64,000 nt of DNA from NCBI GenBank assembly GCA_964036275.1, contig OZ038433.1:39899336-39963335 (forward strand). Reading direction: 5' to 3'. Shown here in pieces: positions 58,001-64,000 of the stretch (position 1 is the stretch's first letter; each line of letters starts with the position of its first letter). Source of the stretch: Litoditis marina (taxonomy: Eukaryota; Nematoda; Chromadorea; Rhabditida; Rhabditidae). The position numbers were made by a program, and so were the translations under genes. The notes beneath the pieces were generated by a model that did not search any database, was not told the DNA's origin, and worked only from the letters and a program-made list of their open reading frames with translations.

Positions 58001-61000
58001 AAATACAAGAAACACGGGGGTCTGCAAAAACTTTTGAAGCTTCAATGTGAAAAGCCAAACGCGAGCAAACTATTCTATACTAGTCTCTAGAAAACTGGAC
58101 ATTGTTCCAAAGAGCCACCAACCTGGTTCCAGACATAGATTCTCCTCCTCCCCCATTGACAACAACTCCAGAACAATCAATATTGTACGAAGGGTACATG
58201 TGCCGATTCGCCCACACATGCATATCATATCGATGAAGGAAGATTTGATCTGGAAAATCATTCGCATAACTAGAAATTCATTTGATTGTGCTCCAGTACA
58301 ATCTACTCACTCAAATTCTACTACCCTCTCTGAACCACATATATGAAAAATGCACTTCAATGAACATTCTTACGATAACATATCATGAACGAACCATGGG
58401 ATAGGCGTCTTTCAACTGAGTGTCTGCCGAGTATCCGTAAAGCGAGAGAACATTGCGTTTAGAGGGTTGAAATTCTCGCAGATTCGCAAACAGCGCCGAA
58501 ATGGTCCCACTCTGCTCCAATCGTTCGAGAAGCGACATGGAACGCCTGCAAACATGAATTATATATCTAACCGGTTTTTCGTAACCTAACCTAATTGTGG
58601 TAACCCATTTTCGGGTTGGCCTGAGTAGGTAATCGGCTGGTGAATAAAATAACTGACAACCAATATCACTAGAGGTTTCAGTTGCTCTGCGCTTTCTTTA
58701 TCATCACACCAATTGTGGGCCACGTCGCGTTGAAAGGAAAATCTTCGTGGAAATAGAAGTCAACAAAAAAGACTTATTGGAAAAGGATGAAACGTCACCA
58801 AGGGACAGTTTCTCTACCAATTGCTCACATGGACAACTGACCAATTTTCGACGAAGTCCGAGTTCGACTTCAGATGGGGCGGCGTGTTCTCCAGAGATGA
58901 GGACGCAGTTGATACCACGGGAGAAGACTCTTTAACGACCGCATTCAACTGGAAATACAGGGGTCAGAGGGCATTATTGGCTGAACACAGAGAGAACGCA
59001 TAATTACTCTTTGTTTATTTACAAAATAGTTTTTCTAGCACAATCGGAATGATTAAGAAAAGCTGAAACGAACAAAAATGAGAATAGAACCCCAGTGTAA
59101 CAGTTGATGAATAAGTTGATTAGTGACCAGTTTCTGTCTATTGCTAGACGCATCCCAATAGAAAAACGCTCGATAATTGCTCCTCGAAATATACAGGTGA
59201 CTACGGTTGGCAATGGGTAGACTACAAACTATAAATATTTACCATTTGTGACTATTCCACAAAGAGTACACCTTGATCGAAAATCCTTTGAAAGTGGTGA
59301 AAGTTATGTGAAAGGCACCAGAACGATCATACGAATAACCAACCATCGAAAGTCGTGGCCGTTTCCTGACCACTTTGGGAACTTTTCTCGGATCCGCCTC
59401 ATTGTTCATCACGTATTCCACAATCGCGTGGACACTGTACGTTTTCACGCTGTCAGCAATCCAGTTTCGGCAGACCGACGGAAACATTTCTTGCTGAAAC
59501 AACAAAAATTATTCATTTATTCAAATTATTGATTATAGCTACAGTTCTAAGATGCAACACATTTGTTTCATTCTCACTCTTTCTACAATAGAAATAAAAG
59601 TATGAAACAACATGTACGTTTTGAGAAAGTACAATTTCTTGAAATTAGCAGTTACGAGGAACGTGGAACCATATGGATGTGACTAAATTTTCGTTATAGA
59701 TTGATCTCGATCAACTCGATGCGCGCCAACGTGAGAAATTACAAACAACACTGGACGCGATTCATCCCTGGGATCCCCCTGGTCCCCCCTCATCCCACCA
59801 CTGGTACCCCCCTGGGGATACCGCGGTATCACCAGGGGGGTGCGGGGGGGAAAACGGGGGAAAACCAGAGGGATATCAGTGGTGAAACAAAATTAAAAAT
59901 GAATTTTAAAATAATTTTTTTCTATTTTTCTTTAGTAAGTTTAATTTTTAGATACTAGAAAGTATAATTCATCTTATAGAATGTTTCAGTCCTTAACCCA
60001 TTCTTGGTTAACACCCCCCGGGATTCGAACCGTCGACCCCTGGGTGGTAGCGGCACTCTTATCACTGCGCTATGACGCTGATGGTTGATGGGAGGCAGAA
60101 GCCGCATACATATCAGATACCACGCGCGCTCTCATTCATTGGATACAGCACCTCGGGTATCCCTGTGGTATCCCCCCGACTCCCCCGTAGTACACTCTGG
60201 ATAACTCCCCCCTTAGATATCCCTGGTATCCCCGCAACTTCCCTCTGGTTTATCACGGGGAAATTCCCCAGTGAAATCTTCCTGATATACCCCTGGTTTC
60301 CCCCCGGTTTCCCACTGGTATCACCTTGAAATCCCAGGGGTAAATTTCCCCCCGGTACCCCCCTGATATCCCAGGGAGGGTCAACTACCTATGAACACAG
60401 CAAAATACACCGTTTAGGCGGCATTTGCAGAGAGCGGAGAATATTATACACTTCTCTCCCTTCGGTTGAATGACACTAGCTATTCCGTACCAGTGTTATC
60501 TTCGCCTCCTCTTGTTCTGCCTCGTCTCGGTGTGGCGCGACCACCTCAGCCACAACCGGTCTCCCGGCTCCAGCTCCCTGGAAACAACCACAAAATTATC
60601 TATATTAAATATGACAAATACTTATCGTAAGTAGCCTATAAAGATAACAGCTCAATTCCGCTTCGATAACACCAATTTAGACACTCAAAAAATGTTTACG
60701 AAACTATGCATATTATTACTTCTTGAAATACACGACATTTACAATTTCAAACCGAGACGAGGCTTTTGCACACGCTCAGGAATGCTATCCTAGGTTCCGG
60801 TTTTTAATCACTGTAAAGATAAAACCGGCGTTCTACTACAGTAGCGACACCGTACTACTGCCGTTTTACTGGTAGTGTTACTGCAGTATCACCAGTCGTA
60901 AAACGGTAGTAGTACAGTGTCGCTACTGCAGTAAAACGCCAGTATAGCTGTAGTTCAACTGCAGTAAAACAGCAGTGAAATAATTTCGAATTATCGAAAA

Positions 61001-61552
61001 TAAAACACTTAAAAATTATTTTTTTTATAAAACAAAATTTAATTATCATTTTATGGCACCTCTAGTATCTAGTCCTCACGTACTAAATACTAAGTTCCTA
61101 CAGAGGTGAAAAGTACCTCAAACTTGGGTAATTAAACCGAAAACAGCCAGAAGCCGGCAGACAACTCTCGCAGACATCCGTATCTAGTATAGGTATCTCG
61201 TGTGGTATTAGATAATTAGTTCATTTCTGAGATTACTTGAGATACATCACCGATTTACTGGTAGTAATCGTGATTCAACGTTACCACTAGTTCACCACTG
61301 AATCGCGGGACGTTTACGACCATATCACCACAGTTTAACTGTTACTACCATTCTACTAGTGTCTTAACTGTGGGCTAGAAGTTCCTATGATATTCTGACA
61401 ACGATCTGAGTGAATCATACTATAAAGATGTAACTTACATGATGTCCGAATGGTCGCAGCGGTGCCAACTGGTCCAACTCGACCGACTCGACCGACTCGT
61501 CCAAATCGTCCAAATCGTCCAAATCCGAATCCGAAGAAGCAGAAGAAGACAT
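55063..61552 (-). CDS. RNF216: RNF216/TRIAD3-like RBR E3 ubiquitin-protein ligase
   Basis: Fifteen exons join in phase on the minus strand: 61439-61552 (ATG), 60491-60577, 59344-59493, 58842-58948, 58395-58545, 58123-58249, 57708-57874, 57360-57459, 56957-57094, 56615-56714, 56301-56393, 55989-56072, 55802-55865, 55518-55609 and 55063-55208. They give 573 residues plus an unresolved tail. The N-terminus is acidic ([20 protein letters not shown]). RING1 (about 310-375) starts [18 protein letters not shown] and continues [20 protein letters not shown]. The IBR (about 415-470) has [24 protein letters not shown]2 (about 485-520) has [30 protein letters not shown] and THFCGHFRDP. In the RBR family ubiquitin passes from E2 to the RING2 cysteine (the C of KMTCRCG fits) and then to substrate. 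RING2 spacing and the HFC tail are those of RNF216. Intron 2 holds a tRNA-like repeat. The last exon was not identified. Confidence 0.88.
59763..60385. repeat. C-rich repeat region in intron 2 of the E3 ligase gene
   Basis: Repeated CCCCTGGTATCCCC-like words occur in both orientations, with CCCTGGGATCCCC at the left and GATATCCCAGGGAGGG at the right as approximate inverted ends. A tRNA-like segment is embedded at 60015-60080. Confidence 0.6.
60015..60080 (-). repeat. tRNA-like segment (SINE or tRNA relic)
   Basis: The minus strand reads CATAGCGCAGTGATAAGAGT (A box) and, about 30 bases later, GGTTCGAATCCC (B box). D-arm and T-arm signals are present, but acceptor pairing is poor. It shares the A-box style with the 33021 element. 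Confidence 0.5.
60839..60939. repeat. Hairpin with ~31-bp arms in intron 1 of the E3 ligase gene
   Basis: CAGTAGCGACACCGTACTAC... is mirrored by ...GTAGTACAGTGTCGCTACTG with two mismatches in 31 bp, around a shorter internal palindrome (ACTGGTAGTGTTACTGCAGT). It looks like a foldback element. Confidence 0.7.
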
Positions 61553-61568
61553 TTTCCCGGAAGAAAAC

Positions 61569-61575
61569 CTGAACA
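61569..61575 (-). promoter_or_regulatory. Likely spliced-leader acceptor of the E3 ligase gene
   Basis: On the minus strand TTCCTGTTCAG ends 16 bases before the ATG at 61552, with no upstream coding exon seen. Confidence 0.5.
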
Positions 61576-63124
61576 GGAACCAAAATTAGTGAACGGAACA
61601 CATGGTCAGGGAAGGAAGACAAACATACATTAGAGCACAATTGAAGTCGCATCACGGCTATGAACTTTTGAAGATTTTATAATGAAAAGGTGTTTCTTTA
61701 ATGAAAAGGTGGTACCGATTAAATCACACCTGCAGGTTGGTAGAACTATGCACTAGCAACAAAAGTTGTTCATCAGCGCTCAAACGCTCAAATCAGCAAA
61801 GTTAGCTAAAGATTATTATAATGTTTGCATAAAACCTCAGTTTACCAGTAAAGATAGCTAGTTCTGATGCACAACACATTAATGGATACAGGAAATACCA
61901 TGGGTACTTCTGCAATGAATGTGGGTATGTGGGGACCTAATTTCAGAGATAAATTGTCTTCAGAAAAATAGAGATCAGGGGGCGCATCGTATGGAGAAGT
62001 TCTGTAAAATGATGACATTGAACGACGGAGGCGCATGCTGACTCGCTAGAAGGGGCGGAGCCTATAATCGATGATCAGGCGATCAAACTACAAATGTCTG
62101 GATCTTCATCTCTGCCCTAATTTCAGCTAAAAAAGGTGCTGTTTTGTATTGGTTCCTAATTAATGTATCGACTACTGAAAACATGATCACACATAAAGAT
62201 AAACGAGTTTATTTGAAACACCATATTTCAAAGTAAATTTTCTTCATCAAATAGAAAGAAAAAGAATAATACTTGGCGAAACGCTAGAAATAGGACTAAA
62301 CTTGTGCAACTATTTATCAAATATTTCTTGATATCCGATGAATAGTTAGGTGTGTAGTTAAGTTAAATGAAGAGTTAAGTTAAGCGACGCGGTTCACAAC
62401 CTGAAATGAACAAAAATTACTAGCAGCAACATCAGCGATTCGCGGGACCCAGCCAACCTATTATAGTTCATTTCAACAACTGGTTCCAACTGAGCGGTTC
62501 TCCAGTAAATTGGTCCAGATAGGGATCACTCAGGGAAGAGTGGCATATCCTGTACATCGCGGTCTGAACCGCTGTCTTTGTAGTTCGATCACGCCATACC
62601 TCCTGTATTGTGAAAATTGTGCCGTGAATACAGACTACTACGGCGAACTCTTTATTCAACCGGGTATTTCGGTTAATGGTTAACTGGTTAGGAACCCTTT
62701 TGCAAAACACTTGTTAACCGTGTATTTATCACGAAAGATGTTGTAAACCCGTTCCAAAGTAATTACTAGAAATATGGTTATAACTGGTTGATTGGAACAT
62801 GGCTAATGGCTAACTGGTGAGGATACGAAAATACCCGGTTTGTTGTGGAATTGGCCTCAGACTGTAACTCAGAATGTTCATTCCGTAAAACAACTTGTGT
62901 AATTACTCGTGTAACGTATGCAGAATTTTTATAACCAGCCGCTTTATTTTTGCCTACTGTAGGATATTTGTGACAGCCTTCGATAACTAACCGCGCCTTC
63001 TATTGCGTATTTCCGGAATACATTCGCATTCAAAAAACCTTTCCAGAATTCTCTGAATCATCATCATATAATATCTTTTCCTGTTTTCTTCTTTTTCGTA
63101 TCGTTCAATCTTCTTTCTCAAGAA
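61576..63124. other. Intergenic between divergent genes
   Basis: The minus-strand frame 61842-62036 (64 codons, RTSPYDAPPDLYFSEDNLSL) looks somewhat protein-like but has no family or partner exons. TAACTGGT words recur between 62660 and 62815. No RNA gene seen. Confidence 0.35.
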
Positions 63125-63235
63125 CTCTTCATCAAGAACTCTTCTTGTTGTGACTTCATATTTTGCTGTTTTCTTTTTTGCTACCTCTCACTTTTCCACT
63201 GGAATAAAGTATTCATATATATATATTATATCTAT
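63125..63235 (+). mobile_element. Solo 3' end of the CR1-like retroelement
   Basis: CTTCTTGTTGTGACTTCATA through CTTTTCCACTGGAATAAAGT and ATTCATATATATATATT is nearly identical to 4773-4850. Only the last ~100 bases are present, a very short 5'-truncated insertion with an AT-repeat tail. Confidence 0.8.
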
Positions 63236-63625
63236 CAGAACTTATTTCTCATCGAACCCAGCTGAACGCGAAGCGATTCTTTTTTGTTTGTAGTTTTTTT
63301 CGGCGGGGTACCTGTTCGGATACAAAATGGGTTCAACCCAACCAGTTGGTTTGGAAAACTTCGGTCTGACGAACATTTTTTTAGTGATATTCCGTGCTGG
63401 CTCGTTATCACACACTGCACTAACTTTACTAGCGTGTTGCTCTCTCGCTCTTGTCAGTTATTTTTCTTTCCTAATATGGTCTATATCTTGGTATTTTCGT
63501 TCATGTAGGACGAATTGACTTCGCTGGATGAATGTATTGGATCTGTTTGACAGAATCGTAGTCATTGCTGTGTTCAGATTCCCGTCTGATAGATCCTATT
63601 TCGGGAGGTGGAATTGTAGCGGAAG
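63236..63625. other. 5' flank of the ubiquitin-like gene
   Basis: Short hydrophobic frames only (63327-63518). TGTTCAG at 63571-63577 lies 48 bases before the start codon and may be the spliced-leader acceptor. Confidence 0.35.
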
Positions 63626-64000
63626 ATGAAGATCAAAGTGAAAGCGATCGACGGTCGAGATGCCGAGTTCGACATGTCCGAACAGGTTCTAACAGATATT
63701 TATACTAGCGTTTTATCATAGTGGATAGACAATGTTCTGATATTATTCAAAGTCGTAGATCGTAGTTTCTCCTCACTAGTCTCTCACCTATACCTATTGC
63801 GGTGAATGAACAAAATTTTGTCAGTTCATTGGTATGGCATCAGTTTTAGTTACCAGTTTGGTATCAACTGATACTAACTAAACGGCTATGGTTTTTTCAG
63901 GCGCCCTTATCACAACTTAGAAGCGAAATTACGGAGAACCTCGGTGTTCCCGATGACAGAATGCGACTCATCTTCCAGGCACGTCGACCGGTTTTGATTG
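63626..64000 (+). CDS. Ubiquitin-like domain protein, N-terminal part (runs off right edge)
   Basis: Exon 1 (63626-63685) encodes MKIKVKAIDGRDAEFDMSEQ. Exon 2 starts at 63901 after TTTTTTCAG and reads APLSQLRSEITENLGV, PDDRMRLIFQ. This is the beta-grasp pattern of ubiquitin-like domains (ubiquitin: MQIFVKTLTGK...GIPPDQQRLIF). As an N-terminal Ubl with divergent surface it could be a BAG6-, ubiquilin- or HERPUD-type protein; BAG6 is the nearest by eye (RLIYQG), but this is unproven. After LIFQ the expected GR/GK is replaced by GCACGT, so the exon may end at 63978 on a rare GC donor, or the frame continues as ARRPVLI. The rest lies outside the window. Confidence 0.75.

Overview
The window is nematode nuclear DNA, most likely from Caenorhabditis or a close rhabditid relative. 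Coding sequence is split into short exons, nearly all introns end in TTTTCAG-like acceptors, spliced-leader-type acceptors lie just upstream of several start codons, and the best-matched genes (RBM39-like, RNF216-like, Str-superfamily chemoreceptors, a CR1-like retroelement) are typical of worms. Single open frames are mostly misleading here. The gene models below were built by joining exons whose splice sites and reading phases agree.

Layout. 1-2752 (minus): 5' part of an RBM39-type SR splicing factor, running off the left edge. 3050-4850 (plus): 5'-truncated CR1-like retroelement with an open reverse transcriptase. 6036-8099 (plus): six-exon secreted, very basic protein behind a TATA box. 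8.1-18.9 kb: mostly intergenic, with a long CT microsatellite, weak or partial genes (a GT92-like exon and a few unrecognised ones), a tRNA-derived repeat, foldback elements and a decayed second retroelement copy. 18975-33681 (plus): a 23-exon gene for an 884-residue acidic chromodomain protein whose introns are full of foldback elements. 33.7-38.7 kb: gene-poor, with two MITEs that have 8-bp target duplications. 38746-42016 (plus): small Ser-rich protein with a decayed exon duplication. 42.4-50.2 kb: chemoreceptor cluster, with one minus-strand Str-type gene carrying a phase break, one intact plus-strand Str-type gene and one possible fragment. 50.58-52.95 kb: three foldback elements lying end to end and separated by TTA. 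53.3 kb: an orphan terminal exon. 55063-61552 (minus): RNF216/TRIAD3-like RBR E3 ubiquitin ligase with at least 15 exons. 63626-64000 (plus): start of a ubiquitin-like-domain protein.

The host genes fall into RNA processing (RBM39), chromatin reading (chromodomain), ubiquitin signalling (RNF216-like, Ubl) and chemosensation (Str receptors). Nothing suggests an operon: neighbours are far apart or on opposite strands. The most unusual content is the dense, layered set of non-autonomous elements (hAT-like, TTA-flanked, tRNA-derived and CR1 families) packed into introns and around the receptor genes.
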